From positions 1 to 64,000 of the forward strand of contig CAZTGB010000003.1 in assembly GCA_964612965.1 (NCBI GenBank): a stretch of 64,000 bases of DNA, written 5' to 3'. Below the pieces are notes generated by a model. The model did no database searches. It saw nothing but the letters and a program-made list of their open reading frames with translations, and was not told the DNA's origin. This stretch comes from CAZTGB01 sp964612965 (GTDB lineage: Bacteria > Patescibacteriota > Microgenomatia > UBA8517). Shown here one piece after another: positions 30,909-39,469 of the stretch (positions are counted from its first letter, which is position 1; each line of letters begins with the position of its first letter). The position numbers were made by a program, and so were the translations under genes.

Positions 30909-31108
30909 ATTAGCTTTCCGTAAACAATGCGTCCGGACACGCCTATACCTACTTCAATTTTGACTTTTTTCTCAGTTCCAAAATCACTTGGGTCAAATAA
31001 TCCATCTAATCTATGAACTTCGGCTATTTCAGCAGTAAATTCTCTCACACTAATAGATTGGATTTTTTCTTTTTCCTTGGCGTATACAATTGTTCCTCTA
31101 TCTTTCAT
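30905..31108 (-). CDS. Small protein downstream of trmD, unknown
   Basis: A 67-residue charged protein (GTIVYAKEKEKIQSISVREF, then EKKVKIEVGIGVSGRIVYG) with alternating strand-like patterns, no membrane segment. It begins 3 bases after the trmD stop on the same strand, which makes it plausible as the second gene of a trmD operon. No family is recognised. It overlaps the rmlD stop by 4 bases. Confidence 0.5.
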   Translation of the reverse strand: MKDRGTIVYAKEKEKIQSISVREFTAEIAEVHRLDGLFDPSDFGTEKKVKIEVGIGVSGRIVYGKLI

Positions 31109-31111
31109 GAA

Positions 31112-31762
31112 TTATTTATTTTTTCTCCACTCTTGAATTTTTGCATGATTTCCCGTTAGAAGAATTTCTGGGACTTTCCATCCGCGGTATACTTCAGGTC
31201 TAGTGTATTGGGGGTATTCTAAGACATCTCCATTTGAAAATGATTCTTCTGCAAGTGACTCTGGTTTAATTACTCCGGGGATTAAACGAACTATGGAATC
31301 AGTTAAAACCATTGCGGGAATTTCTCCTCCAGTTAAGACATAATCACCAATGGAAATTATTTCATCTGCTAAATGTTCGATAATTCTATAATCAACCCCT
31401 TCATAGTGTCCACAAATTAGAATTAAGTGATCTAATTTGGAGAACTCGAGTGCCTTTTTTTGAGTGTACTTTCCCCCACGAGCATCAAGAAGTATTACTT
31501 TAGAATTTTTCTTTTTAAGCTCTTTAATTGCCGGTTCAATTACATCAACTCTAAGTATCATTCCGGCCCCCCCTCCATATGGTTTATCATCAACCGTCCC
31601 TCGAGCGTCAATTGACCACTTTCTTAAGTCGTGGATGTTAATTTCAGCGAATCCTTTATCTTTTGCCCGCCACATAATCGACTCAGTTAAAGGTCCCTCA
31701 AACATCTTTGGAAAGAGTGTTAGAATGTCTATTCGCAAAGGATAAGATTTTCTTATTTTCAT
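31112..31762 (-). CDS. trmD: tRNA (guanine37-N1)-methyltransferase
   Basis: A 216-residue TrmD. The trefoil-knot SAM-binding signature is present: LILICGHYEGVDYRI, ISIGDYVLTGGEIPAMVL and DSIVRLIPGV. The N-terminal MKIRKSYPLRIDILTLFPKMF and DDKPYGGGAGM are typical; the C-terminal part is EYPQYTRPEVYRG and LLTGNHAKIQEWR. It methylates G37 of tRNAs reading CUN, CCG and similar codons, preventing +1 frameshifts. It is slightly shorter than the E. coli enzyme. It lies divergent to a GT2-GtrA gene across a palindromic promoter region. Confidence 0.95.
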   Translation of the reverse strand: MKIRKSYPLRIDILTLFPKMFEGPLTESIMWRAKDKGFAEINIHDLRKWSIDARGTVDDKPYGGGAGMILRVDVIEPAIKELKKKNSKVILLDARGGKYTQKKALEFSKLDHLILICGHYEGVDYRIIEHLADEIISIGDYVLTGGEIPAMVLTDSIVRLIPGVIKPESLAEESFSNGDVLEYPQYTRPEVYRGWKVPEILLTGNHAKIQEWRKNK

Positions 31763-31771
31763 AGCTTGTAT

Positions 31772-31793
31772 TTTATCAGTTTTAGGTGATAAA
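31772..31793. promoter_or_regulatory. Palindromic divergent promoter between trmD and GT2-GtrA
   Basis: TTTATCA (31772-31778), 8 bases, TGATAAA (31787-31793) is a perfect 7-bp inverted repeat placed between the two divergent starts. Each arm supplies a -10-like TAAAAT or TAAAGT pointing outward, 10-11 bases before the start codons at 31762 and 31804. Confidence 0.4.
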
Positions 31794-31803
31794 GTGGACT
31801 CAT

Positions 31804-32952
31804 ATGCAAAAAGTGGTGATAGTTATTCCTACATATAACGAGCGTGAACAAACTCCTAGAATGATTGAGGCTTTAGCAGAGCTATTTAAAAAAATTGATA
31901 ATTACGATATGCATTTACTTTATGCAGATGATACTTCACCCGACAAAACTTACGAGGTAGTTCAAGAAAAAATGAAAAAATACCCATGGCTTCATATAGT
32001 TATGAATGAGAAAAAAGCGGGTATAGGCGGTGGGTACAAGGCAGGTTTTAGGTATGCGATGCAGAAGCTAAATGCCGATTATGTGATGGAGTTTGATAGT
32101 GATTTCCAACACAGAGTTGAAGATATACCAACACTTTTAAGCAAAATTGATGAAGGATATGATTTAGTTATAGGTTCACGATATGTACCCGGGGGGACAA
32201 TCCCTGAGGAATGGGGATTTAAAAGAAAATTTTTTAGTGTCGTAGGAAACTTAATTTGTAGGATTGGGTTTTTAATGCTCAGTGTTCACGACTTTACCAC
32301 TGGCTTTAAACTTACCAAGGTAAAAGGAAACCTAGACAAGTACAATCTTGATGGCTTCTATTCAAATAGCTTTGCATATAAAATTCAGATGACTGCGGAA
32401 ATGGTAAATTCAGGTAAAAGAGTGGTTGAGGTTCCTATTAAATTTAAGCCTCGTAAAACTGGGGAATCAAAACTTATTAAAAATGAACTAGGTGATTTTA
32501 TTAGAGTTATATTTCTTTTTCAAATGCACAATCCTAAGCTTTTGAAATTCTTAAAATTTGGAACAGTAGGATTTTTGGGGTTTGTGGTTAATTTTCTTTT
32601 CTTGAGACTGTTTAGAAATTTAGGATTTACTGAGACTTTATCTTGGGTATTTTCAACTGAACTTGCGATTGTAAATAACTATGTTTTAAATAATGCCTGG
32701 ACATTTAAAGAGAGTGAGATAAAAGGACTATCAAAAACAATTCAGAAGTTTTTGCAATTTAATCTAACTTCAGTGGGAGCTATTATAATTCAATCAATAC
32801 TGGGGCCGCTTGGTGTAAAGCTGGTTGGAGTGCAGTACGACGCAATAATACTCATGGTAATCATTGTTTTTGTGGTTTTGCCTTACAACTACACAATGTA
32901 CAACTTATTTATCTGGAAGAATTGGAAACTTCCATGGGTTAAGAATCGATAG
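31804..32952 (+). CDS. Polyprenyl-phosphate mannosyl/glucosyl transferase (GT2) fused to GtrA
   Basis: A 382-residue two-part protein. Residues 1-240 are a DPM1-like GT2 domain: VVIPTYNEREQT, LLYADDTSPDKTYEV, and the metal-binding DSDFQHRVEDIPTLL; FKPRKTGESKLI closes the domain. The C-terminal 130 residues are a four-helix GtrA domain (FLKFGTVGFLGFVVNFLFL, NYVLNNAWTFKE). It would transfer a sugar to a polyprenyl phosphate and help flip it, the fusion known from Pyrococcus-type DPMS. It is divergent from trmD. Confidence 0.92.
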   Translation: MQKVVIVIPTYNEREQTPRMIEALAELFKKIDNYDMHLLYADDTSPDKTYEVVQEKMKKYPWLHIVMNEKKAGIGGGYKAGFRYAMQKLNADYVMEFDSDFQHRVEDIPTLLSKIDEGYDLVIGSRYVPGGTIPEEWGFKRKFFSVVGNLICRIGFLMLSVHDFTTGFKLTKVKGNLDKYNLDGFYSNSFAYKIQMTAEMVNSGKRVVEVPIKFKPRKTGESKLIKNELGDFIRVIFLFQMHNPKLLKFLKFGTVGFLGFVVNFLFLRLFRNLGFTETLSWVFSTELAIVNNYVLNNAWTFKESEIKGLSKTIQKFLQFNLTSVGAIIIQSILGPLGVKLVGVQYDAIILMVIIVFVVLPYNYTMYNLFIWKNWKLPWVKNR

Positions 32953-33334
32953 GCCTAAATTTATAACCATAGATAATTAGTCCTCTTTCATCTCCGTCAT
33001 TTCTCATTTTTCGAGTTACCATTTCGACCGGCATTCCGATTGTGACCTCACCATGTAAATCTGTTAATTGTGCAGTAATGGTTGGCCCCTCTTCGAGTTT
33101 GATTAATGCTACGGTGTAGGGAATTTGATCTTCGAATCCAGCGGGAGCCTCATAGACTGTTGTATATGAGTAGACCTCACCTTTGCCACTAAAGCTGAAT
33201 AATTCATGGGCTTCATCACAGCAATTTGAACAAATATCTCGCGGTGGAAATATTTTATGATCACAATGAGGGCAAACTTCACCTACCAATCCATATCTTT
33301 GTTTTTTTAGCCTCCAATGCCTGGGTATTTCCAT
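32939..33334 (-). CDS. DUF35 zinc-ribbon/OB-fold protein
   Basis: A 131-residue protein from the Met at 33334. A rubredoxin-like zinc ribbon (CPHCDHKIFPPRDICSNC, about residues 21-38) is followed by an OB fold (GKGEVYSYTTVYEAPAGF, PYTVALIKLEEGPTITAQL, GMPVEMV). This is the DUF35 or ChsH2 type, which in archaea and actinobacteria partners with thiolases or HMG-CoA synthase and lets acyl-CoA intermediates be passed along. No thiolase gene lies in the window. It overlaps the convergent GT2-GtrA gene by 14 bases. Confidence 0.85.
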   Translation of the reverse strand: MEIPRHWRLKKQRYGLVGEVCPHCDHKIFPPRDICSNCCDEAHELFSFSGKGEVYSYTTVYEAPAGFEDQIPYTVALIKLEEGPTITAQLTDLHGEVTIGMPVEMVTRKMRNDGDERGLIIYGYKFRPIDS

Positions 33335-33411
33335 AATTATGCAGTAATTAAACTCTTGCATATTATTAGTCTCTAGACTTACGAAAAACCCACGATATCT
33401 TTTGAGGTTAT

Positions 33412-34509
33412 TTAAAGGAAGGGTGTCCAGTTAGCAATTGGCATTACATTTTGGGAAATGAAAGCCAGGGAGAATAAATAGATAGGAATGATTATCACCG
33501 AAAATGCAATTTTAAATTCTTTTTTATGAAGCATTTCTGAAAAGGCTAAAAATAGGAATGGAACTAAGGGAAGAGAATATCTAATAATATCCCTGTGAGA
33601 TACAAAAAGAGTAGATACAAAGAAAATAGTTGCAAAGATAGCATACTCATATTTTTTCTGATCAAAAAGTTTAAATACTCCAATTGCGCCAATTAAATAA
33701 ACAAATATGATTTCTTCTAGCCAGAAAGTTCCTACCCAGGGGGCAGAATAGTTAAAAATTTGAAATGGTGGAAAAAATAAGTGAATATTGTCTCCTGAAT
33801 GGAAATATGCAAAGAAATCATTCTGGGTTAGTTGATATATTCCAAACACTATTAAAAGAGATAGTGGTATTAAAAGGATTGGGAAAGCCTTTTTTATTTC
33901 TTGTAGTTTGTTTTTAACAAATGGCATTAGCAAATAAATAACGTATGAAACAAAAAGCAGGATTCCCGGAGATTTAGTGAGTTGGGCGATAGCCCCCCAA
34001 ATCCCTGCCCACAAATACTTCTTTTCTTTAAAGAAATAGAGAGAGGCTATAACTGCAGCCAGAAAGAGTGGGTCGGCGGAACCCACCGATCTCACTATTA
34101 ACCAACGAGCCGGAAAAATTGAGAAAACAAATGTAAGCCATAAAGAGTCTGTTAGTTTGTAGAAAAAATAAAGAGCCAAGAAAGCGGATGCTATGGTTAC
34201 TATTAGCATTGCGTACGGATAATTAGTTACAGCTGAAACAGTTCTAATTAACGCTGGAAATAGTGGGAAGTGAGCAGTGAAATATTCAGTTGAAAGTGGT
34301 AGTTGATAATTTGTTTTAATCTGTTCTTTATTATAGAAAGTTTTTGCAGCAACTATATAAAGTGGTCCATCGTAGTTGGCTACAACTACTGCAAGTCCAT
34401 CTTTTGGAAGTGGAATATTCCAAAAAGAGGGTAGTCGGAAGATAAAAGGTAGCCAGATTAAGATAGTGGGAATTAGAGAAAAGAGTGCAATATAGAAAAC
34501 TTTCTTCAT
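33412..34509 (-). CDS. GT-C fold membrane mannosyltransferase-like protein
   Basis: A 365-residue polytopic protein with about ten hydrophobic segments. After the first helix comes the acidic loop VANYDGPLYIVAAKTFY (Asp expected to be the GT-C catalytic position). HFPLFPALIR, GSADPLFLAAVIASLYFF and LTKSPGILLFVSY resemble the PIG-V/ArnT-like pattern. It would move a sugar from a polyprenyl-phosphate donor onto a lumenal acceptor. It follows the DUF35 gene 77 bases upstream on the same strand; in between nothing is recognisable. Confidence 0.78.
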   Translation of the reverse strand: MKKVFYIALFSLIPTILIWLPFIFRLPSFWNIPLPKDGLAVVVANYDGPLYIVAAKTFYNKEQIKTNYQLPLSTEYFTAHFPLFPALIRTVSAVTNYPYAMLIVTIASAFLALYFFYKLTDSLWLTFVFSIFPARWLIVRSVGSADPLFLAAVIASLYFFKEKKYLWAGIWGAIAQLTKSPGILLFVSYVIYLLMPFVKNKLQEIKKAFPILLIPLSLLIVFGIYQLTQNDFFAYFHSGDNIHLFFPPFQIFNYSAPWVGTFWLEEIIFVYLIGAIGVFKLFDQKKYEYAIFATIFFVSTLFVSHRDIIRYSLPLVPFLFLAFSEMLHKKEFKIAFSVIIIPIYLFSLAFISQNVMPIANWTPFL

Positions 34510-34543
34510 ATTTGAATCTTAACACGAGGGTATCTATTTATGC

Positions 34544-34549
34544 TAGACT
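34544..34549 (+). promoter_or_regulatory. Extended -10 for the GT2/GT-C gene
   Basis: TATGCTAGACT holds a TG-type extended -10 (TAGACT at 34544-34549), ending 10 bases before the ATG at 34560. It is the first promoter of the rightward glycan operon. Confidence 0.45.
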
Positions 34550-34559
34550 TTGAGGGTAA

Positions 34560-35919
34560 ATGTCAAAATTAAGTGATGAACTACACATAAAAGAATTGTC
34601 GGTTTTTTTTCCAACTTATAACGAAGAAGGAAATATAGAGAAAGTTACAGAAGACACCAAAAAGGTATTAGAAAAAGTAGCTGATAAATGGGAAATAATA
34701 ATAATTGATGATGGGTCGGTTGATAAAACTCCAGAGATAGCAAAAAAATTAGCCAAGAATGATGGTCGGATACGTGTAGTGACTCATAGTCCGAACAAAG
34801 GTTATGGTGGGGCGCTTAAAACCGGATTTAGTAACGCAAAATATAAATGGGTTGCTTTTATGGACTCAGATGCTCAATTTGATTTTTCTGAAATTACAAA
34901 GTTTATTCAAAAGAAAGATGAATCAGATTTAATTTTAGGCTATAGAAAAAATAGAGCAGATTCTTTTGCACGTAAAGTATTTACCTTCGGTTGGGCAACT
35001 CTTGCAAGAATTATACTTGGACTTAAAGCTAAGGATTATTCTTGCGGTTTTAAAATGATTAAAAAATCTGTTTATACAGAAATTCAACCTTTGGTGGGTG
35101 AGGAAAAAGTGACTCAGATTGAAATGTTAGTTAAAGCTAGGAAAAAAGGCTTTAAATTCGTGGAGGTTGGTGTAAGTCACTATCCCAGAACTTCTGGGAC
35201 TCCAACGGGGGCAAAATTAAAAGTTGTTATTAAAAGTATTTTAGATGTTTTTAAACTGTGGGCGAATTTCCATAATGTTACGAAAAAGGAAGCTGCTATT
35301 TTATTGATGATTTTAGGAACGGGTGCTTTTTTTAGGCTTTACAAAATAGCAGAGTATATGATTTTTTTAGGAGACGAAGGGCGGGATATGATTATAGTTA
35401 GAAGACTTCTTGTCGAATTTCATCCGCCGTTAATTGGGCCGGGAACTTCAATTGGTAATATGTATTTGGGTCCCCTCTATTATTACATGATGGCAATCCC
35501 AACCCTTATTGTCAATTTTTCTCCAGTGGGACCTGCTGTTATGGTTGCTATTTTAGGGATAGCAACAATCGCGCTTGTTTGGTGGGTCGGCAGGGAATGG
35601 TTTGGGAAAACGGCAGGGCTAATTGCGGCGGGCCTCTACTCAATCGCTCCAACTATTATTATTTTTTCGAAATCTTCCTGGAACCCAAATATAATGCCGT
35701 TTTTTGCGCTTTTTTCTATTTATTCGATTTGGAAGGTTTGGGAGAAAAGAGAATTTAATTGGCTAATTTACTTAGCGATTTTGTATGCCTTTGTTCTTCA
35801 ATCTCACTATTTAGGGTTACTTCTTCTTCCTGTTTTAGGACTTTATTGGTTGTTAACTTATTTAAAAATTAAGAATACTAACAATGTTAAATCTTTTGTT
35901 AAAAGTTCAACAATTGGAG
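34560..35919 (+). CDS. GT2-GT-C fusion glycosyltransferase, part before the gap
   Basis: The first 453 residues of a fused protein. Residues 10-235 are a GT2 domain (FPTYNEEGNIEKV, IIDDGSVDKTPEIA, FMDSDAQFDFSEI, RTSGTPTGAKLKV) of the polyprenyl-phosphate sugar transferase type. From about residue 245 a GT-C domain begins: FRLYKIAEYMIFLGDEGRDM (acidic first loop), HPPLIGPGTSIGNMYLGPLYYYM. It runs into 21 unknown bases at 35920; the same gene continues after it. Linking donor-lipid synthesis and transfer in one chain would give channelled sugar supply. Confidence 0.85.
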
Positions 35920-35940
35920 NNNNNNNNNNNNNNNNNNNNN
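35920..35940. other. Assembly gap
   Basis: Twenty-one unknown bases inside the GT2-GT-C fusion gene. The true length is not known, so the reading frame across the gap is uncertain. The sequence on both sides belongs to one membrane domain. Confidence 0.95.
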
Positions 35941-36736
35941 AATTTTAATGTCACCACTTTTGATTTTTGACCTGCGACATAATTTTCAAAATTTTTCTTC
36001 AATGAAAAAGTTCTCAGTTGAAAGTGGAGGAAGTTTTGAGGGACCTATAAATGGAATAACTAACTTTATTCCTACTCTAAATAATGCAAGCGTGAGGCTT
36101 CTTTCTGGAAGAAATGAATGGAGTGGGGTAATTATTACAACAGCTTTAGTTATTGGAGCTATATGGTTATTTAAGAAAAAGAAATTGAATTCAATTCTAT
36201 TAACATGGATTTTAGTTGGTGTTTTTGGGCTCGCTATGTATAAAAGTGAGGTATTTGATCATTATATGGGATTTTTATTTCCAGCCTTTTTCCTACTTTT
36301 AACAGCTATTATTTCAAAGCTGCCTAAATATTTAATTTATATAACAGTGTTTTTATTAGTTACCTTAAATTTAAAAGATAATCCATTAAGGTATTTACCA
36401 AACAGACAACTCCAAAGAAGTATTGAGATAGCTTCATCAATTAATGAAAAAGCGGATGGTGCAAGATTTAATTTGGCAACACTTTCTGAAAACTCTAATC
36501 GCGATGTATATCAATACTTTCTTTTAATTTGGGGAGCGAAGGTGGTAGATACCGATCCAAATTCTGTTTTTTATACGGTAACTGATCAACTATTTGTAGT
36601 TTGTGAAAGGCCAAAAGAAAAATGTGATCCAACTCATGATCCGACAGCCTGGATAACTAACTTCGGTTGGAGTACAATACTGGAGTCTTGGGAGGTTTCC
36701 GGAGTAAATATCTACAAATTAGGCCACGCAAAATGA
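35941..36736 (+). CDS. GT2-GT-C fusion glycosyltransferase, part after the gap
   Basis: The C-terminal 260 residues of the fusion gene. It begins with FDLRHNFQNF, the Asp-Leu-Arg-His motif that also occurs in the GT-C protein at 41080-42601 (FDLRHNFLNI), then three membrane helices and a soluble tail (ASSINEKADGARFNLATLSE, VDTDPNSVFYTVTDQLFVVCE) that probably sits outside and helps bind the acceptor. The ATG at 35948 is internal. The stop overlaps the next small gene by 4 bases. Confidence 0.82.
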
Positions 36737-36939
36737 TAGACAAGAATGAGAAGGTAAAAAAACTTGAGGACAAACTAAAAAAATATGAGTTAAAACTTGC
36801 GAAGAAGAGTTTGGGTTATAGTGATGTAGTTAGAACTAGGTTTGGTGACTCGTATGAGGATCAACTGCGGGATGACACAAGTGTGTTGAGAGGAATTATC
36901 AGTTCGATAAAAGAAGAGATAAAATCTTTACAGAAATGA
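36733..36939 (+). CDS. Small coiled-coil protein
   Basis: A 68-residue, very charged protein (Lys/Glu heptads, NEKVKKLEDKLKKYELKLAKKS and SVLRGIISSIKEEIKSLQ) that is probably a helical hairpin. It is coupled to the glycosyltransferase before it (ATGA) and to the DHH gene after it (4-base overlap). Family unknown. Confidence 0.6.
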   Translation: MIDKNEKVKKLEDKLKKYELKLAKKSLGYSDVVRTRFGDSYEDQLRDDTSVLRGIISSIKEEIKSLQK

Positions 36940-37991
36940 AAAAAATACTTTATAAAAAAATAACTAAAGAATTTATTACTTCATTCGAAAAAAGGGTTAA
37001 GGCTGCTAAATTAATTGGGATTACGTCGCATTTTTCTCCAGATGATGATTCGATTGCATCTGTTCTTTCAGTTTATCATTATCTCACAGGTTACCTAAAA
37101 ATAGCCAAAAACAAAATAAAAATTTTGTACACAGGTGACCTTAATAATAAATGGAAGTATTTTGAGAATTTCAATAAAATAAATTTTGTAAAAGATATTG
37201 CAGATCATGTTAAAAATGTTGATTTAATGATTCTTTTAGACGGGTCATTTTGGAATAGGTTTAGTAGAGATGAAAAAGTTGGAAATTACAAAGGCGTAAC
37301 TTTTTGTATAGATCATCATCCAGTGCTCGAGGCTGAGTTTGATTTTCACTTGAATGTCAAAGAAGCAACTTCAACTGCGGAATTGGTTTATAAGCTTTTT
37401 TATGATGGTAAAAATCTAGATAAAAAAAGAAGTGAGATTCTGCTTTTGGGAATTCTCGGTGATACGGGTAATTTTGAATTTATTGATTCCAGTAAAGCTG
37501 ATATTTTAGGTATAGCTGAAATCTTAATTAAATCTGGAAATATAAATGTTCAAACCTTTATAAGTTTGTACAATAAAATTAGCGAAAAAGAGTATTTTTG
37601 TCTTTCATGTTTGATTTCCAACTCTAAAATTATGGAGATTCCTCGTTGGCCGAAATTCATGATATCGTTTCTAGAAACAAGTTTTATCAAAAAAAACAAG
37701 TTAACTGACAATGAAACAAGCTATGGGGCGCACACCTTTATGCGCTATTTGAGGGCTATCAATGGTGTTGATTGGGGCATTGTTATAACACCGAGGCTGC
37801 ATGACCAGACACATTCTATTTCACTTAGATCACAGCCAGGTTCGATTAATGTTCGTGAGATGATGGAAAAAATGAAAATAGGCGGCGGGCATGATAGGGC
37901 CGGAGGAGGAAAAATAAAAACATTTAATACCAAAAAGGCTACGGACACAATTTTAAATTGGATGCGAGAAAATAAGCCGACCTTCAGCTAA
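36936..37991 (+). CDS. DHH/DHHA1 phosphoesterase
   Basis: A 351-residue DHH-superfamily protein. Motifs: GITSHFSPDDDSIASVL (motif I with Asp cluster), LMILLDGSF (motif II), CIDHHPV (the DHH motif), LLGILGDTGNFEF (motif IV) and, in the C-terminal DHHA1 domain, GGGHDRAGGG. This layout is that of NrnA-like nanoRNases / pAp phosphatases, which remove very short RNAs or 3'-phosphoadenosine phosphate. It sits inside the glycan operon by overlaps, but its job is probably general. Confidence 0.92.
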   Translation: MKKILYKKITKEFITSFEKRVKAAKLIGITSHFSPDDDSIASVLSVYHYLTGYLKIAKNKIKILYTGDLNNKWKYFENFNKINFVKDIADHVKNVDLMILLDGSFWNRFSRDEKVGNYKGVTFCIDHHPVLEAEFDFHLNVKEATSTAELVYKLFYDGKNLDKKRSEILLLGILGDTGNFEFIDSSKADILGIAEILIKSGNINVQTFISLYNKISEKEYFCLSCLISNSKIMEIPRWPKFMISFLETSFIKKNKLTDNETSYGAHTFMRYLRAINGVDWGIVITPRLHDQTHSISLRSQPGSINVREMMEKMKIGGGHDRAGGGKIKTFNTKKATDTILNWMRENKPTFS

Positions 37992-39469
37992 TGTTTAAAA
38001 GACTTCTAGAGGAAATTAAAAATCATAAATTAATTTACCTGCTTTTATCCATTGTTTTAATTGGGGCTACCTTTGTAAGAATTTACAATACAAAGGAAAT
38101 ACTGGGTTTTTATTATGATCAAGGGCGGGACGCACTTGTTATCTGGAACTTTTTACATAAAGGAGATTTCTTTTTGGTGGGGCCAACAACTGGAATTGAA
38201 GGAATACTTAGGGGACCCTGGTACTATTGGCTGATATTGCCTTTTTATTTTTTGGGTGGTGGAAATCCAGTTTGGCCGGCTAATTTTCTTGCACTAACTA
38301 CGGTTTTAGCAATTATTATTCTTTACATTCTAGGAAAAGAAATTTTCGGGAGAACAACTGGGCTTATTGCGGCAACAATTGCTTCACTCTCCTACTATTT
38401 GCTGGTAGCTTCTCGTTGGCTTAGCAATCCCACTCCAATGTTATTAATTAGTATGCTTTTAGTTTTGTCCCTGCTTTTGATTACTAAAGGCAAAAAGTAT
38501 GCCTGGGTGTTTGTAGCTTTTCTTTTGGCATTATCTATGCAGTTTGGGAGTGCGACTGAGGCTTTTTATATTCCTGCTGTTGCAATCTTTGCAATTTGGC
38601 AAAGAAAGAATTTGCCAGACAAAAAAATACTTTTAATCTCGATAGCCGCAGGAATAATTATTTTTCTTCCTCAAATTATTTTTGATTTTGTTAAGGGGGG
38701 AGTAATAACCTCTGCAATTAAGAGATTTTTACTTGAGGATGGGAGTTTTAAACTTTCTTTTTGGGAAATAATTAAAATAAGACTGCCTTTTTATTGGGAA
38801 ATGTTCAGTTTTAAAATTTGGACTGGGCAGGATCCCAAATTTATTGCTTTTTTCTTAACATCATTTTCATTAATCGTTTTTAATTTTAAAGAACTTTGGA
38901 AAAAAGATGGATTTAAGATACTAACATTACTTGGGATAGCTCCACTTATTGGAATGATCTTTTTTCAAGGAAACGAAGGAAATGTTTTCGACTATTATTT
39001 TACTGGTTACTACTTAATCTATGTTTTATTTTTTTCAGCCGGATTGGGACTTTTGGCAAAGAACAAATTGGGACTTTTAGTAATACTGATTTTTTCCTTT
39101 TTGTTTTTTAAAACACATCTACCTGCTGTTAAAAGTTATTTAATTAATGGTAGAAGTAATGTTGGTTTTAAAGAACAGCTCTCGGCAATTGATTGGATTT
39201 ATAAAGATTCAAAGGAGAATGATTTTAATGTGGATGCTTATGTTCCACCAGTTATTCCATATGCATACGACTATTTATTTTTATGGAAGTCTAAGGAATA
39301 TGGAAAATCCCCACTAACGGAGAACACCAGTCTTTTATATACTTTATATGAAGATGATATTGCAAGGCGACTTGATCCTTGGATAGATCGTCAGGACAAA
39401 ATTGGAAAAGTTGAGGAAGAGATAGTTTTTAGGGGTATTACTGTTCAGAGAAGAGAAAGGTATAAATAA
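37991..39469 (+). CDS. GT-C membrane glycosyltransferase (GT39-like)
   Basis: A 492-residue polytopic protein with about eleven hydrophobic segments. The first outside loop reads FYYDQGRDALVIWNFL, then GDFFLVGPTTGIEGILRGPWYYW; the same Asp-x-x-Arg-Asp and Val/Leu-Gly-Pro pattern occurs at 34560 and 41080, so the three are paralogous. Donor likely a polyprenyl-phosphate sugar. It starts on the last base of the DHH stop and ends on the first base of the next start. The C-terminal soluble tail is about 90 residues. Confidence 0.85.
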   Translation: MFKRLLEEIKNHKLIYLLLSIVLIGATFVRIYNTKEILGFYYDQGRDALVIWNFLHKGDFFLVGPTTGIEGILRGPWYYWLILPFYFLGGGNPVWPANFLALTTVLAIIILYILGKEIFGRTTGLIAATIASLSYYLLVASRWLSNPTPMLLISMLLVLSLLLITKGKKYAWVFVAFLLALSMQFGSATEAFYIPAVAIFAIWQRKNLPDKKILLISIAAGIIIFLPQIIFDFVKGGVITSAIKRFLLEDGSFKLSFWEIIKIRLPFYWEMFSFKIWTGQDPKFIAFFLTSFSLIVFNFKELWKKDGFKILTLLGIAPLIGMIFFQGNEGNVFDYYFTGYYLIYVLFFSAGLGLLAKNKLGLLVILIFSFLFFKTHLPAVKSYLINGRSNVGFKEQLSAIDWIYKDSKENDFNVDAYVPPVIPYAYDYLFLWKSKEYGKSPLTENTSLLYTLYEDDIARRLDPWIDRQDKIGKVEEEIVFRGITVQRRERYK

